Shown here: in pieces, positions 10,712 to 21,404 of the stretch
Layout of the letters: each line of letters begins with the position of its first letter
Numbering within the stretch: the stretch's first letter is position 1
From: Codonopsis lanceolata
Lineage: Eukaryota; Streptophyta; Magnoliopsida; Asterales; Campanulaceae
Assembly (NCBI GenBank): GCA_013146195.2
Contig: CM028384.1
Span: 74,003,990 to 74,067,989, forward strand
DNA length: 64,000 nt
Reading direction: 5' to 3'
Translations under genes and position numbers: made by a program
Notes under the pieces: model-generated
Told to the model about the DNA's origin: nothing
Database searches by the model: none
What the model saw: only the letters and a program-made list of their open reading frames with translations

Positions 10712-12762
10712 TAATACAATCAATTATTTTTTTCAAATCACTACAAATTAATCAAACTGTTTTATATTTACACTACAAGATTCAATAATATCGTGGCAAG
10801 CGCGTTCTAACATTTAATCTAGTGACTCATGTCCATGACTTCATGTTGAAGATCGATGTTGTAATTTGTATTCTTCAAACCAAGTTATACGTGAAGGAAT
10901 ATACTGAAATACATAAGATGGAAATCTTGTTTTTTTTAAAAAAAATAATCCTAATATGTATGTACAGGATTCAACCTATAGCAAAATATCAATTATTTCC
11001 ATCGTTCCAAAATTATTATTCTATTTTTATTTTTTCTTTGTCCCAAAAAATATGTTTGAATGGTTTTTTAAGAACAATACTTTTACTATTTACCTTTACT
11101 TTTTCTTCACATTTTAATTATGAGTCACGTACACTTGAGTTAAAATATATACGCACTATATCAATATTAATAAACAAATCAATTGAATTTTCTTAATCAT
11201 TATCGGACCAAACATGACAATAATTTTGAAACAGATGTAGTAATTAACGGGGCCGGTTCTGACATTTTGAAGACTATGTCTCAAATTATAAAGTAGGCTC
11301 TAAATTAAGTCTATCAATTGATCGGATTTTGATCAAAATTTGATGTTATTTTTAGGATATGGATTTAGTTTTTAAATCAAATTACCCGATTTTGATCTAA
11401 ATCCGAAAATCTAAAAGTTTAACAAATCGGATATGTATTAAGATGTTCCGATTCGTTAACAACTTGATCCGATCCGATATAAAAAATATATTAATATTTT
11501 ACATATAAAAGTTACTAATAATGAGTTTTTAGTCATTAATCATTATTAATTATATTAAATATAAATTTTTCGAAGATCTCTAAGATCTTACTAGTATTAT
11601 TTTTCATGTTTGTGTAAGTTAAAAACATGAATTTTTAATTTTATTCAACTTTTGATTACACAAAAATACATCAATATTAATTTTATTAAGTATTTTAATT
11701 AGGAACAAATAAAATCTGAATTCAAAAATTTAGAATATGGATAAAGCTTTTAAATATCAAAAAGATAATCTGATTCAATCCAAGTTTAATATTTTTTTAA
11801 TAAATTAGATAATTAATTTAATTTATCCAATCCGATCTATTAATAGTCCTACCCTAAATTGATTAAAGATAAATATAAATTACCAATACTCGAACCAATC
11901 AAATCGAACATGAGAATGAGAAAGACAAACCCACCGATTCATGTGATGCACAAGCGGCAAGAAAGTTTGTAAAGCAGAAAACTGACAGCACCCCGAGCAT
12001 TATCCATCTTTGACCAGCCACAAGTTTTCATACGAGGTTGAGTGTGGTGCTTCCATTTACATTTATTATGGTACCCGTACCAAACTACCGATTGCCAAAT
12101 AATAATATCGTGAGGTCTTCTAACAATAATATTTTATCCCTCTCTTTTTTCAGCCAAATAGTTTATATTTATAATTTTTAATTATTAAATAATACTTTTA
12201 TATAATTAGTATTAGAGTATATCATAATTACAATAATATTTAAGCATAATCTATATGTTAATATCAAGTCTAAAGGACAATATCGAAATATTATTGAGAT
12301 AGTTAACGTGCTTTTTGATAGCGATCTCTCAAAACAAAACATTCCAAAATAGCATAGTGCACTATTTGTCTAAAACGGATGGAGTATATCAAACCATATA
12401 TGAATTTCTTGGTCAAATGGTTCATTCGAGATAGTTTTTGTGTGATTTAGTCTAATTCAATATCGCAAGCGAGTTTAAGGGAGCACTCTCGGCCCATGTA
12501 TTTGAGAATCACTTCCTGTCAATGGCTAATATAATTAAACTCACTCGGACAGCTTGGAGAACAAACCTAATTAACTACCACGTTGTAGGATAGTTTAAAT
12601 TATAGTTCATCGGATCTCAAGAAGGATTTATATATGTCCGATCCGAGGAGGCTGATTCTTGCCTAACTAATACTATAAAATGGCACACAGTGATACGTCA
12701 CTCGACTCTATGGGCAATTCATGACTGGGCTTACGTTGAGATCCACGTGAAGTTTCTAATAA
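10712..12762. other. AT-rich repeat-derived intergenic DNA
   Basis: No gene is recognisable. Position 11000-11230 resembles a decayed Stowaway MITE (AATTATGAGTCACGTACAC, then ATCAATTGAATTTTCTTAAT). Position 11430-11720 is the inverted counterpart of the repeat at 63650-64000. Further right, 12100-12390 holds another AT-rich MITE-like stretch. Confidence 0.45.
11430..11720 (+). repeat. Dispersed repeat, copy 1 (partner at 63650-64000, opposite strand)
   Basis: It contains GATGTTCCGATTCGTTAACA, CATATAAAAGTTACTAATAA, TAGTCATTAATCATTATTAA and TCTAAGATCTTACTAGTATT. The reverse complement of the right window edge has all four words, with a few changes, in the same order. There is no coding content. 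The element type is unknown. Confidence 0.75.
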
Positions 12763-13390
12763 AAGAAATTGCGGGTTGGTTCACTTTTTGAAGTTTTTTA
12801 ACCGGTACAATGCTCATATGTTCTTTTAACCGGACAATGACACTTTTGGGGGGAAATGACTATGATACCTTTAATGAATCGAATGTGCACTATATTTACT
12901 CAGTGCATCGCGTTGTATCAATTTGTGCATCTTGATACACGTAATTCAAATGTGATGCATGATTTTGATGAATGTTTATGTGTATCATGATGCACAACTC
13001 ATGAATCAAAAATCATAACGATGCATCATGACTCCAAATTGATGTATTATGGGTCCAAATTGATGCATCGCAATTGAAATTCGATGCAAACTGGTTTCGA
13101 ATGCATTTCATCAACCTTCTTCATTCTTCTGCAACGTTGTAAGCCTTCCTTTTCCTCTTACGTCTTCGTCCCTTCCGAAAAATCTTCCAACCCAACATAG
13201 GTCGATTCCCGTTTCGTGGCCATAACAGTCGTGATTTTCAAACTTCAAATTGTGTCCAGAGCTGTAAAAGGAGACGATCTGAGCATTTTAGAAATAATAT
13301 TTCGAAAATGAACTTTAGTAATTGAAAAAAATGATAAATTTGAGGGATTATAAATTTGAGAAAAGATACCGACCAACCATATTTCACCCT
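12763..13390. mobile_element. MULE-like element A of the CCGGTC-end family
   Basis: The left end GAAATTGCGGGTTGGTTCAC and the complement of the right end (GTGAAATATGGTTGGTCGGT) are related inverted termini. The flanks TTCTAATAA (12754-12762) and TTTTAATAA (13391-13399) match at 8 of 9 positions. The interior carries a GATGCATC-rich degenerate array (12895-13090). The right half is homologous to 35160-35531. There is no coding capacity. Confidence 0.6.
12895..13090. repeat. GATGCATC-rich degenerate array
   Basis: Short units carry GTGCATC, GATGCATGA, GATGCATCATGACTCCAAAT and GATGCATCGCAATTGAAATT spaced at about 20-30 bp. Comparable arrays lie in related elements near 25005-25120 and 28690-28980. 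Confidence 0.6.
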
Positions 13391-14183
13391 TTTTAATAAC
13401 CAGCAATTCCTTAGGCCTCAATTCAGACCTTTATTGTATTGAAGCTTTGGAACTTATTCTATCGGGCCCGGGTAAATCTTAGTTTCAAGGAATAATTGTT
13501 GGTCGATCCACTTTCATAGATTTTTAACCTCTCTAGTCCGCTTTATTTTTTTTAATTGGAAAAAGGAACTTTCATAAAATTATTCCTGAAATACCCCTAC
13601 TATATTAACGACACAATTATACCTTACGAAAAAAAATTCATCCAACTTCATTTTCTTAAAATAATCTCTTTCTCTCACTCTGTCTCTCTGTCACTTCATC
13701 TTCATCATTTTATCTAAGGCATCTTCATCATCTTATCTGAGGAAGTGGTGGAACGAAAGAGGAAAAAGTTGAGACTTAAAAGGCGACATCGGAAGAAATT
13801 GTTTATTTATGCCTTGAGGGAGGGAGATCAAAAAAGATCTTCAAGATCGGACAGGAAGAGGGAAACATTACGGAAGACTGACGGATCCTCCTCTCCCTCG
13901 ATCTGCATGTCTTTTAGTCAAGCAGCTCTTCTAAGTACCACTTTGAGGGCAGTTCGGGTGAAGACCAAGCAGAAAGGGATTTTTGCGATACGTGCGTCGA
14001 AGTTTATGGTGTTTGAGGCGGATGTTGCAATGTTTGCGTCGGATGTTGCAATGCTTACATTAGATGTCGTGATGCTTGCGCCGGAATTTATGGGGGGCTA
14101 TCGATTGATTGGAGGTATATATAGTGAGAATGACAAGTGCATATAAGGTGGCCCGCGTAGTTCGACATGGACAAATTAAGGCC

Positions 14184-14550
14184 TTAAGGCAGCTGTAGTG
14201 GAGTGACAAAAAGGTTTTTTAAATTGGTATAAACCTTTTGCCAAAAGGTTTATACCAATAATGCTTTGTGAGTAACATGTATAAAGTTCCAACCGATTGG
14301 TCTCCACTACCAATTGGTGGAGGGGGTAAAATAAGTATAAACCTTTTGCAAAAAAGTTTATACCAGTAAAGTGGAGGGGGTAAAATATTTATAATTTTAA
14401 ATGAATGTTGTGGGTCCATGCTATAAAACTCTATAAAGGTTTATGTGAGTGTAGAGAATATGTTTAAAATGAAAAGGTTTTAAATTGGATGATGTGACAT
14501 GCTAAATAAACCTTTAAAAAGGTTGATGAATGATGAGTGTCGATGCTCTT
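14184..14550. mobile_element. MITE 1 of an adjacent pair inside element B
   Basis: The left end TTAAGGCAGCTGTAGTGGAG and the right end, complement TAAGAGCATCGACACTCATC, form short inverted termini. The interior repeats TATAAACCTTTT and its complement AAAAGGTTTATA several times, so the transcript could fold on itself. It abuts MITE 2 with no spacer. Confidence 0.6.
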
Positions 14551-14875
14551 AAGAGCACCTCCAACATGAGGTTTATTCAACAATGAAAAGCTTTATCAAA
14601 AGGTTTATACCATTGGAGGATAATGGTTAAAAGGTTGATGATTTTGACTGGTTGATAAAGTGATGATTGTACTTTTCCTTTTTTTTTTTTGTTAAAGAAA
14701 GGTTTAGAAGGTGATGACATGACATTATATAATATTTAATAGCTGGTTCATACTATAAACCTTTTATGGGTTTATGTATAGTAAATACTATGTTTATAGA
14801 GAAAAAGCTTTATAAACTGATTACGTGGCAGGATAGATAAACCTTTTAAAAGGTTCATGACTGTGGATGCTCTTA
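14549..14875. mobile_element. MITE 2, related to MITE 1, Harbinger-like termini
   Basis: The left end TAAGAGCACCTCCAACATGA matches the complement of its right end TAAGAGCATCCACAGTCATG. It shares the AAAGGTTTATA and TATAAACCTTTT words with MITE 1. The TTA at the junctions fits a PIF/Harbinger target, but the exact boundary is ambiguous by one base. Confidence 0.6.
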
Positions 14876-15146
14876 GTTCAGTACTCAGTATTGTCTGTCT
14901 TTCATTTTGAATTTTTTGGTTTATTGCTTTCAGGTATAAATATGTTGAAACAAGTCTCTTTCATTTACCTTTTACAGTCATGTTTGGTTCTTACTTGTTG
15001 AAACATAACGTATAAAATGATCAAGTTGAATATTAGAGGAGTTGTTGGTCTGCAAAGTAGGCATTGGGTAAACTTATTCATTCAGTAAACTAATGGGTGA
15101 TATGCAAAGTAGGCATTGGGTAAACTAATTCATTCAGTAAACTAAT

Positions 15147-15305
15147 TTTTGTATTGTGGCCCAAATTTGGACATACTTCAATTACGCATTGCGATGCCCA
15201 AATTTGGACAGACTTCAATTGTGCATTACGATGCCCAAATTTGGGCGAGAATTTTTGCATTGTGGTGCCAAATTTGGACATACTTTAATTGTGCATTGCG
15301 ATGCC
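15147..15305. repeat. Tandem array of GATGCCCAAATTTGG-type units
   Basis: Four degenerate units of about 40 bp each carry CCAAATTTGGACA, CTTCAATT and GCATTGCGATGCC. They lie near the right end of MULE-like element B. The short peptides they encode are repetitive and are not genes. Confidence 0.75.
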
Positions 15306-15483
15306 CAATTTTTTTATTTTTATTTTTGGAGGGGGGCTTTGTGCCTGTGTCTTTTATTCATTAATGGTATCTTCGACATTTTACCCAAAAAAATATACTT
15401 TATCGGCTGAATAAAAAGAAAATAAACTGGAGAGATTATAATTTCTCCAAAAGGTACCGGCCTGAATTTACCCTTAGTTTCAA

Positions 15484-16135
15484 TTCACTCTCTTCCATCA
15501 TATGCCAGCCCCAAACTTTTGTTCTTAACAAAAATAAAGGAAATGATAATCAAGGGAACTATTGTCATGCCCAGTCACATTGGACCAATATATATAACTA
15601 AACTGGATATATTGTAGCCGGTCCACTTTGCAAGATTTATAACCGCTTAAATCTTTCTCCTTTTTTAAACCTGAAAAGGTTCCTTTATAAAATTGTTCTT
15701 TAACTTCCCCCTCCACTATCTTTTTCAAACACAGTTTTTCCTTCTTTTCGTACACAAACTGAAACTCATGAGCAATCATAAGAACCAAAAACCCAACTAA
15801 ATTACTAGCAAAATCACTAAATCCTTAGCACTTATATACAATTGAAGGCATCGTATATATATTATTGTAGTTTTTCAAGGCATTAAATAATAAAAAATTA
15901 AGGGTTGAGGTTTGGTCTATATTCCTTCCAACTTTTCTTTTTTAAAAAAGTAGACTCTTAGAGCAAATTTCCCCAAAAAAAACAATATGAAATTTGACAA
16001 AGTATTTAAAAAATGAGCATTACAATTTACATATATAACCCATAATACAATAAGTAACAAGAATCTTACACGAAATTATCACCCAATATTAATTGAAAGT
16101 GGTACAAATATTATTATAAATACATTTATTTTATA
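15484..16135. other. AT-rich intergenic DNA with a truncated CCGGTC-end element
   Basis: No gene is seen. GTAGCCGGTCCACTTTGCAA at about 15615 followed by TTTATAACCGCTTAAATC resembles the left end of the CCGGTC-end family, but I found no matching right end. Confidence 0.4.
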
Positions 16136-17050
16136 GGTGATAATCGGGTCAATACCATGCAGTTGAATTATAAATGCAAAAGTCCACCCTTTTTTTTAAA
16201 CCGCCGCAGTGCACTTTTAGGGGGAAAATAACGAAAATACCATTAATGAAGGAAAGGCGCGCGGACAAAGCCACGGTCTAAATTTGGGCGTCGCAAGAAA
16301 AAAAAATGGGCGTCACTCAAAATTTAAGGCATCGTTCAAAATTTTGGGCGTTGCAAGGAAAAAAATTGGGCATCATTCTTGATTGAAGTCCCAACCAAAT
16401 TGGGCATCGCAAAGACTTTCGATGTGAGTATGATTGTGTCTTTGAATTGGCGAGCCTCGCCATTCAATCCCCCCTCCCAAAAAGGTAAGTCCACTAAATT
16501 CCCCAACTCCCAGTAAGGTAGTCCCCGAAGTTGTTTCACTTGCTCAACTTTGTAAATATCATAATCCATACAACTCCCTACAAATATTCCTTTCATCCCC
16601 ACTAAAACAAAAAAGAAAAAGAGCGACACCCATATCCAAAACATCCGATGCCCAGATCGAAACATCAGACACCCACATCGAACACATCCAACGCACATCG
16701 AAACATCCGACACCCACGTTGAAACATTCGACACCCATATCGAACATATCTGACACCCACATCGCGAACAAATCAGATCGAGAGAGTACATCGTGAGTAT
16801 TACACAGAAAATGATTTGTAGTGAGAGATAATATCTTCCACCAGGGAAAGGATGAAGAAATTCAAGGCATGCAGGAAGACTGAAAGATATGAGGGAGTAT
16901 CTTCTCGCTGTCGAATTTCTCCGTCTTTACTAAAAAGCGATAACGACGGGGTATTCTTGGACAAAAATTTTGAAAGTTGACTTTTCCGGTTAAATAAATA
17001 ATATGATACTTACGCTGTTACAATTTTACAAAAGGGGACCAGCCCTTAAT
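16136..17050. mobile_element. MULE-like element C of the CCGGTC-end family, approximate ends
   Basis: The left part reads AAAAGTCCACCCTTTTTTTT, AAACCGCCGCAGTGCACTTT and then GGGGGAAAATAACG...ACCATTAATGAA, as in the other members. The right part ends AATTTTACAAAAGGGGACCA. The interior has GGGCGTCG/GGGCATC words at 16290-16375 and a CACCCACATCGAA array at 16615-16790. No target duplication was resolved. Confidence 0.5.
16615..16790. repeat. Degenerate tandem array, complement of GGGTGTCGGATGTTTCGATG
   Basis: About seven units of 20-27 bp carry CATCCGACACCCAC or variants. The complement (GTCGGATGTTTCGATG) resembles the GTCGGATGTTGCAATG array of element B, so the two arrays probably descend from a common unit. 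Confidence 0.7.
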
Positions 17051-17080
17051 TAATCCTTGTTTTATACAAACAATACCAAC

Positions 17081-18007
17081 TGTTAAAGATATAATAGGCC
17101 CAAGAAGCCCAATTACATTGTAAGAGCATGAACAACTGTTTGGATCAAACAACCCAAAAAACACAACCCATTAAAAACTAATAAAATAATTTATTTGATA
17201 CTCATTTGATTCAAAATCAAAAAACTCATACAATAGTGGCACTGAATCCAATACTTTTACATATCCCGCCATATTTATCTCTATTACCTTCTTCTTCTTC
17301 TTTTTTATTTTTCCAGAAAATGGCTAAAAACTTGAAAAAATCATGAATTTTTTTTCTTATATTCAAATGAAACAAACCAAGTCTCTATTTATAGGTAAAA
17401 ATGTATACTTTAATTTAGGGGAAAAAATTGGTCGAAAATTGGCCAAGAAAACAATTGTGGAAAAGTTATTCCAACCACTAGCAACCTGCCATGTGGAAAG
17501 GGATGGGCGCCCAAATTTTCTGAACGCGCACAATGTCTGTCGGCCACCTTCTTCACATTTTTTTGCTTTGAAATGGCATCGTTTCATGCCTCTAAAGGCC
17601 AAAACTGTGTAGTTTTATGCATGAGCAGTTGCTTTGATTTTTTTTATTTGGTTTTGATTTGTACCTTATATCGATCCAAATCAAACTAAATCAAATAAGA
17701 ATTAGATTATATTTTATTTAGATACACTGTTGTAAGATAATATTTGGTTTGATTCACCATTTGATCATTTGTTATTCATGCTCTAAGCCCAATTGGGCCT
17801 TAGTCTTAGATATATATGTACTAAATGATTAAATGTATCCAATTTCATTAAATCAAGAATACATTTCTCTTCTCTTTCTATTGTCGTGTATTTATATATA
17901 TATATATCCTTCTTCTGCGATCTATCTCTCTTCTCATTCACGCCCGGTTAACACCATTAATGGTGGTGGTCCGGCATACATCCATCATACAAATACAGAA
18001 ATTAACA
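17081..18007 (+). repeat. 5' LTR of the Copia-type element (contains a MITE)
   Basis: It starts TGTTAAAGATATAATAGGCC and ends AAATTAACA. Both flanks of the MITE align with the uninterrupted 3' LTR. A TATA-rich run near 17890 fits the LTR promoter. Confidence 0.92.
17124..17783. mobile_element. Harbinger-like MITE inserted in the 5' LTR
   Basis: It begins GAGCATGAACAACTGTTTGG and ends TTTGTTATTCATGCTC, with TAA duplicated at 17121-17123 and 17784-17786. The 3' LTR has an empty site (ACATTATAAGCAC), which proves the insertion. A related 693-bp copy lies at 23366-24058. A three-base TAA/TTA target and GAGC-type termini fit PIF/Harbinger. Confidence 0.88.
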
Positions 18008-18019
18008 TGGTATCAGAGC
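18008..18019 (+). other. Primer-binding site (initiator tRNA-Met)
   Basis: TGGTATCAGAGC immediately follows the 5' LTR. It is the standard primer-binding site of plant Copia elements and is complementary to the 3' end of initiator tRNA-Met. Confidence 0.93.
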
Positions 18020-18606
18020 AAAAGATCTTCAAAACCTTCTTCCGCAATTCATCTTTTCTTACACAAATCATCTCTGTTTCAAAAAGGGCAAGAGAGAAAA
18101 AGAGAGCGAGAAAGATATGAAAGCCACCAGAGATTCAAGACCTTCAATTCAACTAGCTATGTCCAAACTGGTGGCCGATCAATTAAAGAACTGGACGAAA
18201 TTTCGGTGGTCGAAAAAACCCAGACGACATACATCACACAGTCCGGTATCCTGCACCCGCCTTCAATTCTCCTCCGCCTCGGATCTCTTGTGTTTGTCTC
18301 GAGATATGTGACAATCGACAGAGTTGTGGTGTTTATTGTGTTTGGAGCGGTAGTGGTGATTGTCGTTGTCGACAGAGACATCTTTGTCCTTATCTTCGGA
18401 TTCAATAATGGAGATTCAGGGTTTTATCTCCACAATTTTTATTTTATGTCTCTCAATTTCCCAGAATATGTTTATTGGGTTTTGCGAGAAATTGAGAGGG
18501 GGATGGTTTAAGGATTTCAATCTGCCCCATCTTCTTGAGTACCAATTCTACTACATTCATAGATTCCTCCCTCACTCTATCTTTCTCTCCTCTCTCTATG
18601 TGCGTT
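18020..18606 (+). other. Leader region of the Copia-type element
   Basis: No gag coding is recognisable. If the solo LTR is removed, the pyrimidine-rich end (CTTTCTCTCCTCTCTCTATG) joins GCTACCTCG and then the VDAC ATG. Part of it may therefore be the captured 5' leader of VDAC. Confidence 0.45.
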
Positions 18607-20403
18607 TGTAGACACCCCAATTTCGTACCCCTGGTTTGTGACATGACATGAAATATCAAGACTTGTTAAAACTTAACAAATGTCAAGTTACAGGGTTTAA
18701 AAATGCAAAAGGAAAAGCAGGATGCGCAAAACAGTAAAATGCAGGGGCCAAAGTGTCAAAAAGCACCCCAAAAAAAAGAGCTAGGCGCCACCCACAGCAC
18801 CTCCAGGCGCGGCGCTCACTCCTCCTATGGATGGTGGCCAATAGTGCCTTGTGCACTGTAGCTTTCTGCCTAAGGTACAACTCTCTCAGCGCGTGGTACA
18901 AGCCGGTGAAGCACAAAATAGAAAACTTAATGACGAAAGAGTCCCCATCTCGGCCTATAAATAGAAGGCCCCGGCTTCGTGAAGAGATAGTGAACACACT
19001 CTCTACACACAGTTAACATACAGCTGAAGAAATACGCAGTGAGTTATGAAAGTGATCGCCTTGAAAGAAAGTTCCCCTTCTCTAAAAAGCCTTGAAGCTT
19101 CGTCAAATCTCCTCCAAACACAAAACCAACTTGTCCAAGTGAACCTTAGCCTCCCAGCTAGGATTCCACCCTATTTCCCGGTTCAAAAATCTCAAAAAGA
19201 GCAGTTGTTCTGCCCGAATCCAGAGGCCAAATCCGCTAGAAGCAAGCAGTTGTTCTACATGATTTCCTCTGTCAGCAAGCAAACAACAGCAAAAAAAGCA
19301 AGCAGTTGCTCCGCCCGTTTCCCGGTGCCAGAAAGCAACTTTCGGAAGCAGTTATTCTCCCCAAATCTCCGTAACAGCAAAAGACTCACTTTCCCGGAAG
19401 GACAGAGCGAGCACATCCCACGCTCTTAAAGGTAAGCCTTTAAGAGGTTTTATAAAAATAAAAAAAAAAGGTGTTATTTTCAGTCGGCCCGATGTAAAAA
19501 TATAAGCAGTTATGCTGCCCGGATTTCTATAGAAAATAGCACTAAAAAGAGTCATTATTATGGCCAAATATTTATCAATATATTTGTAATTCCTAGAAGG
19601 AGACTGCTGCAAGTTTGTAATAATGTAGATACAGATATATATATGTTTACATGCTTTATTTCATTTGCTAAATAAATATAATAAAAACATATTTTAGCCA
19701 AAAACTATTTTTGAGACCGAAAGGGCGAGTTGGGTGCCTAACACCTTCCCACCTCATAACTTAGCCTCTGAACCCTTTACAAAATCTAGTTATTTTTTGT
19801 ATTTCTTTATTTTTCCTTAAAATGAAGATGGCGATTTTGTTACAACATTTTGGATCACAGTGGGGCAGGGCGTATTCCCACGCGCTCTTCGCAACATCCT
19901 TTTTGCACTTTTAATTTCGTTTTCCCCTAAACAAGGGAAGATGGAATGAATAGGGTGATGCATTTTCTGCATCTTGTTTTCCCCTAAACAAGAGAGGATG
20001 AGATATGGAAAAACCCAAAGCACTCATAGTGATCCAAAATAAACCCAAGTCCACAGTGAGGCCAGGTGTATTCTCACGCGCTCTTGCAACACCTTTTTTG
20101 CACTTTTAATTTCGTTTTCCCCTAAACAAGGGAAAATGGAATGAAAAGGACGTTGTATTTTCTGTATCTTGTTTTCCCCTAAACAAAGGAGGATGAGATA
20201 TGGAAAAATTCAAAGCACTCATAGTGGACTAAAGCACAATCAGTGACCGAGGCGTATTCAATGTGCTTTTGACAACACTCTTTTTGCACTTTTAATTTCA
20301 AACAAGGGAAGATGGACTGAAAAAAGTGATGTCTTCCCCGAGCCGTGTGTTCCCCTAAAAAAGGGAGCGCGCAATCTCGGGGAATTTCTCAGGGGCACTC
20401 ACA
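18607..20403 (+). mobile_element. Solo LTR (large Gypsy-type) nested in the Copia-type element
   Basis: It starts TGTAGACACCCC and ends GGGCACTCACA. GCGTT is duplicated at 18602-18606 and 20404-20408. A TATA box (CTATAAATAG) lies near 18957. An AGCAGTTGTTCTGCCC-type array (19195-19375), a GGTGCCTAACACCTTCCC segment (19733) and a 190-bp tandem array (19850-20330) follow. A related LTR starts at 33681. The length of 1.8 kb suggests a large Gypsy (Ogre/Tat-like) family. That family name is inference. Confidence 0.9.
19850..20330. repeat. Tandem array, about 190-bp unit, three copies
   Basis: Units share CACGCGCTCTT, TTTTTGCACTTTTAATTTCG, TTTTCCCCTAAACAAGGGAA and CAAAGCACTCATAGTG. Copies begin near 19855, 20048 and 20240. 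The third is shortened and diverged. TCCCCTAAACAAGGG recurs twice per unit. Confidence 0.88.
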
Positions 20404-20433
20404 GCGTTGCTACCTCGAAATTATCCGACGATA

Positions 20434-20766
20434 ATGACTAACGGGCCAGGACTCTCCTCAGATATCTACAAGAAATCCAAAGATCTTCTAACTAAGGATT
20501 ATCAGTCTGATCAGAAGTTTTCTATCTCGACATACAGTCATGCCGGAGTGGCATTTATATCAACTGCAGTGAAGAAAGGTGGACTCTCAATTGGTGATGT
20601 GGGAGCATAATACAAGTACAAGAATACCCTAATTGATGTCAAATTCGACACATAATCAAATATTTCGACCACTTTAACAATCACTGACATTGTGCCATCA
20701 ACAAAGACTATTGTTTCATTTAAATTGTCCAATTACAACTTTGGCAAGTTGGAGGTTCAGTACTAA
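20434..20766 (+). pseudogene. Captured, intronless fragment of mitochondrial porin (VDAC)
   Basis: ATG at 20434 opens MTNGPGLSSDIYKKSKDLL, then TKDYQSDQKFSISTYSHAGV and KKGGLSIGDV. This is the N-terminus of a plant voltage-dependent anion channel, the beta-barrel of the outer mitochondrial membrane. After an in-frame TAA (20608) the same frame continues with YKYKNTLIDVKFDT, a second stop, then LTITDIVPSTKTIVSFKL and FGKLEVQY, ending at TAA (20764-20766). That covers roughly the first 110 residues of a protein of about 276. Plant VDAC genes have introns, and none is seen here, so an mRNA was probably captured by reverse transcription. Two internal stops and truncation make it non-functional. 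Confidence 0.85.
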
Positions 20767-21126
20767 TGACTTTGTTTACATATATCTTTGTGGACAGTAT
20801 TCAATTCACATTATTGGTTTAAAGATGTACTCTTATGAACAAAAAAGTTCGATTTGAGATACCATTCGTCTTTTACTAGCCATTTATTGAGTAAGCTTTT
20901 CGGGGATTGGCTCATGTTTGGGCTTCTCCAAATGTTCGAGGTGAACCATTTATGGGCTCTGTGCAACTTGCTTGGCATCTTGTTAAATATTGTTTCTATT
21001 AGGCCAAGAGGCCCGACCAATTGAGGCTCATTTGATTTGTATAGGCCCAAGAGGCTCGGCCCATTGAGGCTCATTTGTTTGAACCCCTCCAACTGGAACA
21101 CTTCACAAAAGTTACGTGTATGAGTT
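20767..21126 (+). other. 3' non-coding region of the Copia-type element
   Basis: No protein is recognisable. TTGAGGCTCATTTG occurs twice (21021-21034 and 21065-21078) within a short tandem duplication containing GGCCCAAGAGGC, a word also found in the LTR. Confidence 0.6.
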
Positions 21127-21135
21127 GAGGGGGAG
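21127..21135 (+). other. Polypurine tract
   Basis: GAGGGGGAG lies directly before the TGTTAAAG start of the 3' LTR. This is the expected primer for plus-strand synthesis in an LTR retroelement. Confidence 0.9.
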
Positions 21136-21404
21136 TGTTAAAGATAGAATAGGCCCAAGAGGCCCAATGACATTATAAGCACAATTGAGCCTTAGTATTA
21201 GATATATAGGTATGCACTAAAGGATTGAATGTATGCAATTTCATTAAATCAAGAATATAGTTTCTCGTATCTTTCTCTTGTCGTGTTTTTCTACCTCTTT
21301 CTTTCCTTTTTGTGTGATTTATCTCTCTTCTCATTCACGTCCAGCCACCACCATTAATGGTGATGGTCCGGCATACATCCATCACACAAATACAAAAATT
21401 AACA
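21136..21404 (+). repeat. 3' LTR of the Copia-type element
   Basis: 269 bp. It starts TGTTAAAGATAGAATAGGCC, ends AAAATTAACA, and is followed by the CCAAC target duplication. It differs from the 5' LTR by a modest number of substitutions and indels, so the insertion is not recent. Confidence 0.93.

Larger units (their letters stand above)
13489..15472. mobile_element. MULE-like element B with an 11-bp target-site duplication
   Basis: The direct repeat CTTAGTTTCAA flanks it at 13478-13488 and 15473-15483. The termini GGAATAATTGTTGGTCGATC (left) and the complement of the right end (GGTAAATTCAGGCCGGTACC) are imperfect inverted repeats. A duplication of 9-11 bp fits the Mutator superfamily. The interior holds a GATGTTGCAATG-type tandem array at 14015-14080, a pair of MITEs (14184-14875) and a GATGCCCAAATTTGG array (15147-15305). 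There is no transposase. Confidence 0.75.
17081..21404 (+). mobile_element. Non-autonomous Copia-type LTR retroelement with captured VDAC cDNA and nested insertions
   Basis: The boundaries are exact. CCAAC is duplicated at 17076-17080 and 21405-21409. LTRs start TGTTAAAGATA and end ATTAACA. TGGTATCAGAGC, complementary to initiator tRNA-Met, follows the 5' LTR at 18008-18019, and the purine tract GAGGGGGAG precedes the 3' LTR. Without insertions the LTRs are about 264 and 269 bp and the interior is about 1.3 kb. No gag or pol is present, so an autonomous relative must have mobilised it. The interior includes an intronless VDAC fragment (20434-20766). Later insertions are a 660-bp MITE in the 5' LTR and a 1797-bp solo LTR in the interior. 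Confidence 0.92.

Noticed and set aside
13745..14146. Open frame of 133 codons, basic N-terminus, with repeated DVAM-type units
   Set aside because: It lies inside MULE-like element B, and its second half is the tandem GATGTTGCAATG array. No known domain, so I treat it as repeat-derived.
16336..16791. Minus-strand frame with Cys/Val/Ser/Trp-rich repeats
   Set aside because: It is a translation of the CACCCACATCGAA array in element C. The periodicity follows the DNA repeat.
17960..18511. 183-codon frame over the LTR end and leader of the Copia-type element
   Set aside because: It crosses the LTR/primer-binding-site boundary and has no gag motif (no zinc knuckle).
20434..20766. Possible functional VDAC gene
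   Set aside because: Only the first ~110 residues, two in-frame stops, and it sits inside an LTR element.
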